Origin: Clostridia bacterium
Lineage (GTDB): Bacteria; Bacillota; Clostridia; TANB77; CAG-465
Assembly (NCBI GenBank): GCA_017536445.1
Contig: JAFXHJ010000021.1
Location: forward strand, 16,916-80,915
Length of the DNA stretch: 64,000 bases
Reading direction: 5' to 3'
The position numbers and the translations under genes are program-made. Shown here piece by piece: positions 53,682 to 60,876 of the stretch. The stretch's first letter is position 1, and every line of letters starts with the position of its first letter. The notes under the pieces were generated by a model. That model saw only the letters and a program-made list of their open reading frames with translations, was not told the origin of the DNA and did not search any database.

Positions 53682-55154
53682 TTGAAAAAATCTCAAACAT
53701 TTTTGGTAAACAGTATGATATTAATCTTCACTTCATTAATAACAAAAGTAATATCCTCTTTATTTGATATATATGTTGCAAATAAAATAGGTTCAGAAAC
53801 ATTAGGTGTATTTGGACTTATTTCATCTATATACTTCTTTGGAATAACTGTAGCAAGTTCTGGTATTAATCTTTCTACTACTAAAGTTATCTCTGAAGAA
53901 TTAGAAAAAGATTCTAATACTGACACTAAATATATACTTAAAGCTTCAATCTTCTTTAGCTTTATTACAGGTGTATTAAGTTTTATTATCTTATCTCTTT
54001 TTGCACCATATATAACTAAAGAAATATTATTTAGCAAAGTATCTAATCTAATAATATATGTGCTTGCGTTATCTCTACCTTTCATTGCACTTAGCTTATC
54101 TTTGTCTAGTTACTTTCTTGCTAAAAGAAATGTACTAAGTTCATCTATAAACCAAATTGCTACACAGTTTGTTAGAATAATTGTTGTATTTATTACATTA
54201 AATATTTTCGCTAAAGATATAAACTCAGCGGTCCTTTGTTTAGTACTAGGTACCACCATTTCAGAGATAGCTTCACTTATATTTCATTACCTAGTATATC
54301 TAAAAGAGTCTAACTGTTTTGTTTCAGTAAGTCTAACTAAACCTAAAAAGATACATTTAAGAATGCTTAAAATAGCTGTGCCTATAGCAATAACTTCATA
54401 TATACGAGCTGGATTAAACAGTATAAAGCACATATTAATTCCATTAAGGTTAAAACTTACTGGAATGTCTTATGAACTAGCATTACAAAACTATGGAATA
54501 ATAACCGGAATGGCAATGCCAATAATAATGTTTGGAAGTGTAATTGTCTATTCTTTTAGTTCGCTTCTAGTACCAGAATTTTCTAGATACAGCGTAAGCG
54601 ATAAGAAACAAGAAATGGGAAAAGATATCCACAAATTATTCAAAATAACATTATACTTTTCCATAGGACTAACAGGAATATTAATATTTTTTGGAAATGA
54701 AATAGGATATCTAATTTACAACAATTTTGAAGCTGGACATTATATAAAATTAATTGCTCCACTAATCTCTTTAATATATCTAGATAATGTTATAGATAAC
54801 ATATTAAAAGGTTTAGGTAAACAAGTTAGCGTTATGGTTTGCAATATATTTGATATGATAATTTCAATATCTTTTATATACTTTCTTTTACCAAACTTTG
54901 GTGCTATTGGATATATCGTTGTAATGTATATTAGCGAAACATTAAATTATATAATTAGCGTTAACACATTATTTAAAACTGCAGATATTAAATTCAAATA
55001 CTTTGAATGGGTTGCGTTTCCTGTTATTTGTATAGCACTTTCATTATTTATTACAAGCTTTCTTACTGTGCCTCTAATACTAAAATTATCATTAGTAATT
55101 TTGATATATCTATTTTTACTACAATTCTTAGATATAAAAAGAAAGGTTAATTAA
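53682..55154 (+). CDS. SpoVB/MurJ-type polysaccharide flippase
   Basis: 490 residues from a TTG start with AGGTGAAT upstream. About 14 membrane segments in the MATE/MOP pattern (SQTFLVNSMILIFTSLITKVISSLFD, YVANKIGSETLGVFGL, YFLAKRNVLSSSINQIATQ, IRAGLNSIKHILIPLRL). The SpoVB/YabM/MurJ branch moves lipid-linked precursors across the membrane; SpoVB is needed for spore cortex. The sequence does not exclude a general exopolysaccharide flippase. The stop lies inside the shared terminator. Confidence 0.85.
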   Translation: MKKSQTFLVNSMILIFTSLITKVISSLFDIYVANKIGSETLGVFGLISSIYFFGITVASSGINLSTTKVISEELEKDSNTDTKYILKASIFFSFITGVLSFIILSLFAPYITKEILFSKVSNLIIYVLALSLPFIALSLSLSSYFLAKRNVLSSSINQIATQFVRIIVVFITLNIFAKDINSAVLCLVLGTTISEIASLIFHYLVYLKESNCFVSVSLTKPKKIHLRMLKIAVPIAITSYIRAGLNSIKHILIPLRLKLTGMSYELALQNYGIITGMAMPIIMFGSVIVYSFSSLLVPEFSRYSVSDKKQEMGKDIHKLFKITLYFSIGLTGILIFFGNEIGYLIYNNFEAGHYIKLIAPLISLIYLDNVIDNILKGLGKQVSVMVCNIFDMIISISFIYFLLPNFGAIGYIVVMYISETLNYIISVNTLFKTADIKFKYFEWVAFPVICIALSLFITSFLTVPLILKLSLVILIYLFLLQFLDIKRKVN

Positions 55155-55167
55155 ATTAACCTTTCTT
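55139..55167. terminator. Bidirectional terminator between flippase and SDR genes
   Basis: A 14-bp stem (AAGAAAGGTTAATT / AATTAACCTTTCTT) with a 1-base centre between convergent genes. Confidence 0.75.
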
Positions 55168-56087
55168 TATCCCATTACCTGACCACCATTATTATGAATA
55201 ACTTGACCTGTAACATAACTTGAATCATCTGATGCTAAAAATACAAATGTAGGTGCAAGTTCATATGGCATTGCCATTCTTGCCATAGCAGCATCCGCTC
55301 CTAGGGATGGTATCTTTTCCTTCACCCAGCAAGCAGGTTGAAGTGGCGTCCAAAAATATCCTGGTGCTATAGCGTTAACCCTTATATTCTTTAATGCTAA
55401 ACTTCTAGCAAGCGCTCTAGTAAAACCTATCATAGCTGCTTTCGATGTAACATAGTCTATTAGTTGTGGTTCACCATAAAATGCTGTAACAGAACTAATA
55501 TTTATAATACTAGCCCCACTTCTTAAATGTGGTAGCACCTCTTTAGTTAAGTAGAACATTCCATAAACATTTACTTTTAACGTTTTATCGAATTGCTCAT
55601 CTGTAATACAAGTTAAATCGTCTTGCTGATATTGTACTCCTGCATTATTTACGAGTATATCTATTTTTCCAAATCTATTTAACGTTTCTTCTACAATCTT
55701 TTTAGAGAACTCTTTATCTCTAATATCTCCAGATAGTATTAAACATTCTCCACCCATTCTTTCTATGTAATTTTTTGTACCTTCTGCATCAATATGTTCA
55801 TCTAAATATGGTATTACTACTTTTGCTCCCTCTTTAACAAACGCAACAGCTGCGGCTCTACCAAGGCCACTATCTCCACCAGTTATAATTGCAACTTTAT
55901 TTAAAAGTTTTCCACTTCCTATATAATTAGGATTATCAAAAACAGGTTTTGGCGTCATTAAGTATTCTAGTCCTGGTTGTTTATCCTGCTCTTGTTCAGG
56001 CGCTAATATATTATACTTTGTGTGTTTTATTCCAATATCTCCGTAATAATTAAAACAACTATTTCCAAAGCAATAATCTGCTTCCAT
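55167..56087 (-). CDS. Short-chain dehydrogenase with N-terminal extension
   Basis: 306 residues. An N-terminal tail of about 55 residues (NILAPEQEQDKQPGLEYLMTPKP) as in the YhdF/YdaD general-stress SDR group, then the Rossmann motif AIITGGDSGLGRAAA, NNAGVQ, and catalytic Ser, Tyr and Lys in NISSVTAF and DYVTSKAAMIGF. C-terminal GQVIHNNGGQVMG fits that group. Relatives are NADP-dependent stress or spore-associated oxidoreductases. Substrate unknown. Confidence 0.9.
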   Translation of the reverse strand: MEADYCFGNSCFNYYGDIGIKHTKYNILAPEQEQDKQPGLEYLMTPKPVFDNPNYIGSGKLLNKVAIITGGDSGLGRAAAVAFVKEGAKVVIPYLDEHIDAEGTKNYIERMGGECLILSGDIRDKEFSKKIVEETLNRFGKIDILVNNAGVQYQQDDLTCITDEQFDKTLKVNVYGMFYLTKEVLPHLRSGASIINISSVTAFYGEPQLIDYVTSKAAMIGFTRALARSLALKNIRVNAIAPGYFWTPLQPACWVKEKIPSLGADAAMARMAMPYELAPTFVFLASDDSSYVTGQVIHNNGGQVMG

Positions 56088-56159
56088 ATAAATTACCTCC
56101 TATATAGTATATGATAGCAATTTATATTTGTTTATTTAAAATCATAATACCTATTTAAA

Positions 56160-56188
56160 TTGAGTTTTAACTTAAATTATGGTATAAT
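56160..56188 (+). promoter_or_regulatory. Promoter of the 56254 gene
   Basis: TTGAGT at 56160-56165, 17-base spacer ending ATGG, TATAAT at 56183-56188. Confidence 0.7.
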
Positions 56189-56253
56189 ATATACATAGTC
56201 TTATTTAACCTAAAGCTTAAAAGCAATAGGAATCGTTAATTTTGGAGGATAGC

Positions 56254-56514
56254 ATGATAGACCCTAGAAAAGTAGAAGTAGTAGGCAACGCAACAACCGG
56301 TTTTGCTTATATTTTAATGTTTGTTACATTATTCTTACAAATAGCCGCATTTAATTTTGTTTCACATATTTTTATGTGCGCATTGATTATCACCTTGGTC
56401 CTTGTTGGACTTATTTGTAGCATTATTAACAAAGATAAAAAAGAAAGTATTATCCGTTCTTGTTTAATAGCATTTTGGCTTACCAACTTAATTGTTAATC
56501 TAATTATCCATTAA
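56254..56514 (+). CDS. Small membrane protein with three helices
   Basis: 86 residues from the ATG at 56254, with GGAGGATAGC upstream; the in-frame ATG at 56242 overlaps that site. Three membrane segments separated by a short basic loop (NKDKKESIIR). No family recognised. Single-gene unit with its own promoter and terminator. Confidence 0.7.
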   Translation: MIDPRKVEVVGNATTGFAYILMFVTLFLQIAAFNFVSHIFMCALIITLVLVGLICSIINKDKKESIIRSCLIAFWLTNLIVNLIIH

Positions 56515-56520
56515 GACTAT

Positions 56521-56551
56521 AATAACCGGTTACTAACTGTAACCGGTTATT
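56521..56551. terminator. Bidirectional terminator at 56.5 kb
   Basis: A 13-bp perfect stem (AATAACCGGTTAC / GTAACCGGTTATT), 5-base loop, between convergent genes. Confidence 0.85.
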
Positions 56552-56583
56552 ACGCTTTATTTATTCTTTTATTGTTTATTATT

Positions 56584-57696
56584 TTATTGATATTTAGTTA
56601 TATCTTCTACTCTACCAGCAAAATATGGCATTGCTTTTCCTTTTTCTCTTAGGAAAATAGCAAATGTATCATCTACGTAAAAATATCTTGGTTGTGGTTT
56701 CTTGTCTACTACTATAGCGGTAGCCATATCTTGCATATCCATAGCCGCTTCACTTTTAATTTTTCCGCCCTTTTCATTAAGTTCAAATTTTATTGTCTGA
56801 AGTGTTTTTATTATAATTCCTTGTCCAAATTCAGTTGAAAATAATTTATCTTGAAGTTCAGTATATTCTCTTTCTTCGTTATACTCTAACATAGGTGCTT
56901 TAAACTCATCTATATCTTCAAAATATTTACTACCTGTATATTCTTTACTTTCATTTAACATGTCTTCATAGATTGCTTTAAAAGTAGTTCCTTGTGGATT
57001 CTTTACAAATATTACTTCATCTTCTGATTTAGTATTTATTAATAATGCAAAGTCATCTTCTGAATTATAATATAATACATCTATTTGATTTCCTACTTTA
57101 TCCTTTGTATTTTTATCTATACCAAAATATTTTATTCCTGTATATTCTCCAAAAGTTCCATCTGGTAATTTATCGAATTCCTTTTCAAATTCAAACTCTC
57201 TATATAACATTGTATAGAAGAAGTATCTATTTGTAGAATGATCATTAGGATCATTTAAAGCTTCCTCTGACCAATCAAATTTATCTAATATATCACTTGT
57301 TTGATTAAATTTTTCTTTAATCCCCTTTTCTATTTCTTCTTTTAATTCTAATGTTTTTAAGCCATATGTTTTGTAATAATATTCTTCCGACAACATAGAT
57401 TCATTAAAAGATTCTTTATTTAAATTATCTGCCATAACTTCTTGTGGTGTAAATACAACATCTTGTTTTGCCACTTCGTTTTTCATATCGTTCCAAACTA
57501 ATTGGAATGTTCCGCACCATGTACTATCTGCTGTTAATTCATCTAGCATAGTTGGAACTACTGTTGTTCCATTTGTTCTTTCAAGTTTAGTTTTGCCTCT
57601 TGTTAGCATTCCTACTTCATTTAGACAAACTATTGCAACTGTAGCTAAAGCTATTATTATAGCTGCTACTATAATTATCTTCTTTCTAATTTCCAT
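56584..57696 (-). CDS. Unknown membrane-anchored protein
   Basis: 370 residues. Signal-anchor at about 6-25, then a large outer domain without repeats: WCGTFQLVWNDMKNEVAKQ near 60, FDWSEEALNDPNDHSTNRYFFYTMLYREFEFEKEFDKLP in the middle, and RYFYVDDTFAIFLREKGKAMPYFAGRV at the end. The last segment, with a conserved-looking FAGRV, resembles the close of serpin-like folds, but there is no proof. Single gene. Confidence 0.7.
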   Translation of the reverse strand: MEIRKKIIIVAAIIIALATVAIVCLNEVGMLTRGKTKLERTNGTTVVPTMLDELTADSTWCGTFQLVWNDMKNEVAKQDVVFTPQEVMADNLNKESFNESMLSEEYYYKTYGLKTLELKEEIEKGIKEKFNQTSDILDKFDWSEEALNDPNDHSTNRYFFYTMLYREFEFEKEFDKLPDGTFGEYTGIKYFGIDKNTKDKVGNQIDVLYYNSEDDFALLINTKSEDEVIFVKNPQGTTFKAIYEDMLNESKEYTGSKYFEDIDEFKAPMLEYNEEREYTELQDKLFSTEFGQGIIIKTLQTIKFELNEKGGKIKSEAAMDMQDMATAIVVDKKPQPRYFYVDDTFAIFLREKGKAMPYFAGRVEDITKYQ

Positions 57697-57778
57697 ATTC
57701 CCCCCTAATTATATTAAATATATACTATCACATTAGTTCCTTTTTTGTATATATTTATGTATAAAAAGGCATAAAAAA

Positions 57779-57798
57779 AGAACTACTTACGTAGTTCT
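57779..57798 (-). terminator. Terminator of tRNA-Leu(TAG)
   Basis: An 8-bp stem (AGAACTAC / GTAGTTCT), 4-base loop, run of T on the minus strand, right after the tRNA. Confidence 0.85.
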
Positions 57799-57801
57799 CT
57801 T

Positions 57802-57886
57802 TGGTGCGAGTAATAGGACTTGAACCTACACACCTGTTGGTACCAGATTCTAAGTCTGGCGCGTCTGCCAATTCCGCCATACTCGC
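57802..57886 (-). tRNA. tRNA-Leu, anticodon TAG
   Basis: 85 bases with a class II variable arm. Acceptor GCGAGTA pairs with TACTCGC, CCA encoded, anticodon stem CCAGA/TCTGG closes a loop reading CTTAGAA, giving TAG. T arm TAGGTTCAAGTCCTA. Reads CTA and other CTN Leu codons. Confidence 0.95.
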
Positions 57887-57898
57887 GGGCACGTATAT

Positions 57899-57927
57899 AT
57901 ATTAACACAGGAATAAAAAATTGTCAA
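57899..57927 (-). promoter_or_regulatory. Promoter of tRNA-Leu(TAG)
   Basis: TTGACA (57922-57927), 17-base spacer, TAATAT (57899-57904), minus strand. Confidence 0.7.
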
Positions 57928-57997
57928 CAAGTTTCTTTAATTTTTTAACAATGTTTTTTAAGTAAAATATTACCATTAATTTTTTTATATTTTTCTA

Positions 57998-58026
57998 TTT
58001 ACAAATATTTTTCTTAATGATAGAAT
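57998..58026 (+). promoter_or_regulatory. Promoter of the candidate structured RNA
   Basis: TTTACA at 57998-58003, 17-base spacer, TAGAAT at 58021-58026, then AACGG. The same boxes, spacing and following bases occur at the tRNA-Leu(CAA) promoter. Confidence 0.65.
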
Positions 58027-58032
58027 AACGGT

Positions 58033-58232
58033 AGAGGTAACAGAACATTTGAAAATCTACAAGAATTTGATAGGGAATCAGGAATTCATCAACCGGTGTT
58101 GAATGCTCTTATATATTAGAGAATCCTAAACGTTGAGACAGATACCCACCTTTACATAAGGGTTTTATCAATTGCTGTTGCCTAATTTGCAAATTAAAAG
58201 AGTCACACTTTTTAGTGTGGCTCTTTCCTTTT
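58033..58232 (+). ncRNA. Candidate stand-alone structured RNA of about 200 nt
   Basis: This gap of nearly 350 bases has no reading frame of note, but holds a promoter, a closed domain and a terminator in order. The ends of the domain pair as AGGTAACAG (58035-58043) with CTGTTGCCT (58175-58183), 9 bp with one wobble. Inside are several short helices: TCAAC/GTTGA around CGGT, AGGA-TTC/GAATCCT, and CCC/GGG near 58145-58162. GC content is higher than in the flanking spacer. raiA-type RNA or 6S RNA are candidates by size and independence; I cannot assign it. Confidence 0.5.
58196..58226. terminator. Shared terminator of the RNA and the 58234 gene
   Basis: A stem of at least 12 bp (AAAGAGTCACAC / GTGTGGCTCTTT, one wobble), 6-base loop, T-rich on both sides. 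Confidence 0.85.
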
Positions 58233-58233
58233 A

Positions 58234-58491
58234 TTATGCCTTTTTTCCTTTAGCGTAAATATTTACGCTTTTGTGACCGCGTTTATCTCTTTTCATGCCA
58301 TATTTTGCTTCAATATTTCCCTCGGATTTAAATTTTACAATTCCCTCCTCTACATAAACCTTGCAACATCCAGCATCAGAAAATACCATTATGCCGCTAT
58401 CGTATTTTGCAGAAAAGTCTCTCGTTTGACCTTGACGAATTTTCTTACCGAACACGGTTAATTCCATACCACTTTTGTTTGTTATAGTCAT
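58234..58491 (-). CDS. Unknown 85-residue basic protein
   Basis: 85 residues, predicted all-beta with a very basic C-terminus (KYGMKRDKRGHKSVNIYAKGKKA) and a Cys pair in DAGCCKVYVEEG. GC-richer than core genes, with its own promoter and terminator. GAAGGAGGTATTGTT precedes the ATG. Nucleic-acid binding is possible from charge. No family recognised. It is divergent from an M15 peptidase across a perfect palindrome. Confidence 0.68.
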   Translation of the reverse strand: MTITNKSGMELTVFGKKIRQGQTRDFSAKYDSGIMVFSDAGCCKVYVEEGIVKFKSEGNIEAKYGMKRDKRGHKSVNIYAKGKKA

Positions 58492-58520
58492 AACAATACC
58501 TCCTTCTTAATACGCGCCAT

Positions 58521-58549
58521 ATTATATCACAAGTTTAACTCATTTTCAA
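58521..58549 (-). promoter_or_regulatory. Promoter of the 58234 gene
   Basis: TTGAAA (58544-58549), 17-base spacer ending TGTGA, TATAAT (58521-58526), minus strand; TTTACATAA lies directly upstream of the -35 box. Confidence 0.75.
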
Positions 58550-58570
58550 GGTTATGTAAACTTACTCAAC

Positions 58571-58589
58571 TGGTGACAATTTGTCACCA
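58571..58589. promoter_or_regulatory. Perfect 19-bp palindrome between divergent genes
   Basis: TGGTGACAA, one central T, TTGTCACCA. It lies between the 58234 gene (minus) and the M15 peptidase gene (plus). Shape and place fit a repressor operator. Confidence 0.5.
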
Positions 58590-58631
58590 ACTAATTATTT
58601 CTACATAAACTATCATATACAGGAGGATTTT

Positions 58632-59279
58632 ATGGCTACAATACTTGTGTACAACCAAGATACAAATAAAATTGAAAAATATGTAAGAGATTTAAATGAT
58701 TCCATGCCTTATGTTACTGGTAATACATTAACAGTTGATGAATTCCAAGGTAGCTCTAAATCTGACATCATATGGACTACAAAAGCTTTTATGGAAGCCT
58801 GGAATTCATTAAGACGCCAGTGGGGCAAACCAATATATGTAGGATATGCATTTAAGAGAATATGGCAAGGCGGCCACAGTGGAATGTCTCAACATTACGC
58901 AGGTCTTGCAATGGATACAGCTCAAACATTTTCTAACGCTTCAAGAAATAGACTGCGTGAACTTGCTATAGATAGTAGATTATTTACATATGTAGAACCA
59001 AAAGCATTAACACCTACTTGGGTTCATTTCGATAAACGTTATGGAACCCCTGCTTGTTCTACTGGTGGTTACCCAGTAATTAGATTTAGAAGTCGTGGCG
59101 TTTATGTTATGGTTCTACAAGACGCCTTAGGATATTTAGGATATTCTACTGGTGGAATTGATGGTATCTTCGGTAATAAAACGCTAAATGCTGTTAAGGC
59201 ATTCCAACGAGCTAACAATTTAGCAGCTGATGGAATTGTTGGATGCGGTACTTGGCGTAAACTTACTAATAAATTTTAG
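58632..59279 (+). CDS. M15-type D,D-peptidase with peptidoglycan-binding domain
   Basis: 215 residues from the ATG at 58632, with AGGAGGATTT upstream. An N-terminal extension of about 60 residues, a VanY/M15-like zinc peptidase with His88 and Asp95 in SQHYAGLAMD and His132 in WVHFDKR, then a PG_binding_1 domain (VMVLQDALGYLGYSTGGIDGIFGNKTLNAVKAFQRANNL). No signal peptide. It would cut peptide stems of peptidoglycan. The absence of a signal fits a spore-cortex, mother-cell or endolysin role. Confidence 0.88.
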   Translation: MATILVYNQDTNKIEKYVRDLNDSMPYVTGNTLTVDEFQGSSKSDIIWTTKAFMEAWNSLRRQWGKPIYVGYAFKRIWQGGHSGMSQHYAGLAMDTAQTFSNASRNRLRELAIDSRLFTYVEPKALTPTWVHFDKRYGTPACSTGGYPVIRFRSRGVYVMVLQDALGYLGYSTGGIDGIFGNKTLNAVKAFQRANNLAADGIVGCGTWRKLTNKF

Positions 59280-59307
59280 TGTATAGTATTTTTATTACAA
59301 TATATTA

Positions 59308-59338
59308 AAAGAGACAAGATTTATAATCTTGTCTCTTT
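59308..59338. terminator. Bidirectional terminator at 59.3 kb
   Basis: A 14-bp stem (AAAGAGACAAGATT / AATCTTGTCTCTTT), 3-base loop, between convergent units. Confidence 0.85.
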
Positions 59339-59348
59339 GCTAGTTTTA

Positions 59349-59492
59349 TTAAAACTTCACAGTTTTAGCTCGTCTTGCTTCTTTATATCCTTTTCCATGA
59401 TAAATTGGTGTAGGACATTTTCCTTTTTCAAGGATATACTTACCAAGCTCGTGCGTAGTTATTAACCGTTTTTCCTTATTCGTATTCTTCAT
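59349..59492 (-). CDS. 47-residue basic peptide gene
   Basis: The frame starts at the ATG complementary to 59490-59492 and ends at TAA 59349-59351. The product starts MKNTNKEKRLITTHELGKYI and ends ARRAKTVKF, with a CPTPIYHGKGYKEARRAK stretch. GAGGAGTAAAT lies inside the end of the preceding gene, and its stop is 2 bases before this ATG, so translation is coupled. No membrane helix. The LGKYILEKGKCPTPIY pattern might be a helix-turn-helix-like small binder, but this is uncertain. Confidence 0.62.
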   Translation of the reverse strand: MKNTNKEKRLITTHELGKYILEKGKCPTPIYHGKGYKEARRAKTVKF

Positions 59493-59494
59493 AT

Positions 59495-59806
59495 TTACTC
59501 CTCAAGATATGTTTTCTTAAGCAGTTCTTCAAAGAACTGGTTAAACTCCAAAACGGATTTTTCATACCATTCCTTAAGTGGAGTTTCATCTCCAACATAT
59601 TCAAAGCGTCTGTAGAAAAGCTGCGGTGTATAAATGTTAAGTGGGTTTCTATCTACAAGAGATGCTGCAAACACATAGGTTGTTCCGTTATTGCTCCACG
59701 AAAAAGCACGAACTTCAACACAATATGCTCCAAGCTCTACCCGAGTTTTACACTCTTTTTTCATCCATTCCTCGAATGTTGGAAATTTGAATGATTTAAG
59801 TTTCAT
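59495..59806 (-). CDS. Unknown 103-residue protein
   Basis: 103 residues, soluble, aromatic-rich (FEEWMKKECKTRVELGAYCVEVRAFSWSNNGTTYVF), with a helical acidic end. No family recognised. Middle gene of a three-gene GC-richer unit (59828, 59495, 59349). GGAGAAAACTTA precedes the start. Function unknown. Confidence 0.68.
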   Translation of the reverse strand: MKLKSFKFPTFEEWMKKECKTRVELGAYCVEVRAFSWSNNGTTYVFAASLVDRNPLNIYTPQLFYRRFEYVGDETPLKEWYEKSVLEFNQFFEELLKKTYLEE

Positions 59807-59827
59807 TAAGTTTTCTCCTTATGTTTT

Positions 59828-60079
59828 TTAGTCTTTGATTTCCTCGAAACGATACTTTTGGTCAACCTCAGGATACTTTTCATGATCTACCTCAGATAAG
59901 AACATGCTAAGTGGTCTTGCATAAATTCCATCTTTATGGTTTGTCTTACCATTGTTATCCATACAACGATAAACAACAAGTTCTTCTCCTGTTTCACTGT
60001 GTTTAGCGAGTGCAATTACCATAGCTCTTGCACCTTTGAAATGTTGCCATAGTGTATATGGCTTTACTTCTCTTTCCAT
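59828..60079 (-). CDS. DUF1653 family protein
   Basis: 83 residues. The family pattern is plain: LWQHFKGARAMVIALAKHSETGEELVVYRCM, then IYARPLSMFLSEVD and the final YRFEEI. DUF1653 proteins are small, single-domain and of unknown function; they are common in phages and bacteria. First gene of a three-gene unit with its own promoter. AGGAGGCAAAT precedes the ATG. Confidence 0.85.
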   Translation of the reverse strand: MEREVKPYTLWQHFKGARAMVIALAKHSETGEELVVYRCMDNNGKTNHKDGIYARPLSMFLSEVDHEKYPEVDQKYRFEEIKD

Positions 60080-60107
60080 ATTTGCCTCCTAAAATAAATT
60101 TAATTAA

Positions 60108-60136
60108 ATTATATATTTAGTTTTTTGTTTTTTCAA
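60108..60136 (-). promoter_or_regulatory. Promoter of the DUF1653 unit
   Basis: TTGAAA (60131-60136), 17-base spacer, TATAAT (60108-60113), minus strand. Confidence 0.75.
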
Positions 60137-60150
60137 TAGTTATTAGTATG

Positions 60151-60179
60151 AAGGCTACAAACCAATCGTTTGTAGCCTT
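60151..60179 (-). terminator. Hairpin after the 60185 gene
   Basis: A 12-bp stem (AAGGCTACAAAC / GTTTGTAGCCTT), 5-base loop; the minus-strand tail is not T-rich, so termination may be partial. Confidence 0.6.
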
Positions 60180-60184
60180 ATTTG

Positions 60185-60763
60185 TTACTTATCCAAGCCT
60201 TCAGGCATAATGTGGAAAGTATACGAAGTACCCAGCTTATCCAAAATTTCACGGTACTCCATAACAGTCATAATATAATCATAATCCGCATACATAGCAA
60301 GAACCGGATAGCAGCTTATGATATATTCTTTTACCTGCTCTCTGGTAATGTTGGGGTTCTCAGCCGTAAGATATCTCTCGAAATCCACCGTTTCTTCTGC
60401 GCTTGCAATTTTGAGCAAATTGTTGTTGATGTACTCGATGATTGTTCCCATATCAAAGGCCTTCTTGCCAATAAGCATATATTCAAGAATGACTTGGTTC
60501 TTTCTCGCAAGTTTTACGACTTTTTCATTCTTAATGTCATATGCTGCCTCTACCTTAAGAGGAATCTGGTTTACCATACAACCTCTGGAATACACAACAA
60601 TATATCTATCGTTGTATTCGTACTTCAGCCAGAAGTAGTCATTGGTTTTCATATCTGCAAGAACGGTTTTTACGCCGTCTACAATTACAGATATTGCCGT
60701 GGTCTTCATTCTTTGGTTCCGTTCTACCTGGACTCTCGGAGTAATCTGTTTGACAGTCTTCAT
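60185..60763 (-). CDS. Unknown protein, paralogue of the 62977 gene
   Basis: 192 residues, soluble. N-terminal beta-rich half, then RYIVVYSRGC, a basic AYDIKNEKVVKLARKN, EYMLIGKKAFDMGTIIEYINN, and an acidic helix with REQVKEYIISCYPVLAMYAD. The same order recurs in the protein at 62977 (RYIVACLNY, YDRKEKRIIQVTKAN, YTLVSKKPFYLSTVLEYLN, RTEVEAWIYKEYPMLESFAN), so the two form a family I do not recognise. GC-richer; own promoter with a striking dyad over the -10 box. Confidence 0.72.
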   Translation of the reverse strand: MKTVKQITPRVQVERNQRMKTTAISVIVDGVKTVLADMKTNDYFWLKYEYNDRYIVVYSRGCMVNQIPLKVEAAYDIKNEKVVKLARKNQVILEYMLIGKKAFDMGTIIEYINNNLLKIASAEETVDFERYLTAENPNITREQVKEYIISCYPVLAMYADYDYIMTVMEYREILDKLGTSYTFHIMPEGLDK

Positions 60764-60818
60764 ACTTTATTCCCTTCTTTAATATTTATTTGCTTAGTTA
60801 CTATTAAGTATATAACAA

Positions 60819-60854
60819 AGTTCCAAAGCGATATCATTATATCACCTTGGAACT
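60819..60854. promoter_or_regulatory. 16-bp dyad centred on the -10 box of the 60185 gene
   Basis: Arms 60819-60834 and 60839-60854 (AGTTCCAA..GATAT and its complement, two mismatches that are wobble pairs in RNA) with a 4-base centre. The TATAAT of the promoter lies at the centre. Only half of it would be transcribed, so a DNA operator is more likely than an RNA hairpin. Confidence 0.6.
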
Positions 60855-60864
60855 CGCTTGTCAA
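60836..60864 (-). promoter_or_regulatory. Promoter of the 60185 gene
   Basis: TTGACA (60859-60864), 17-base spacer ending GGTGA, TATAAT (60836-60841), minus strand. Upstream is TTTACATAAAA, identical over 18 bases with the region at 28631-28648. Confidence 0.85.
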
Positions 60865-60876
60865 TTTTATGTAAAG

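Noticed and set aside
58033..58232. Cobalamin riboswitch
   Set aside because: A few bits (GGGAATCAGG, GACAGATACCCACC) recall the B12 box, but the conserved core order is missing, no gene follows on the same strand, and the transcript ends at a terminator.
58033..58232. Lysine riboswitch, from the GTAGAGGTAA start
   Set aside because: Only the first few bases agree; the later conserved internal-loop sequences are absent.
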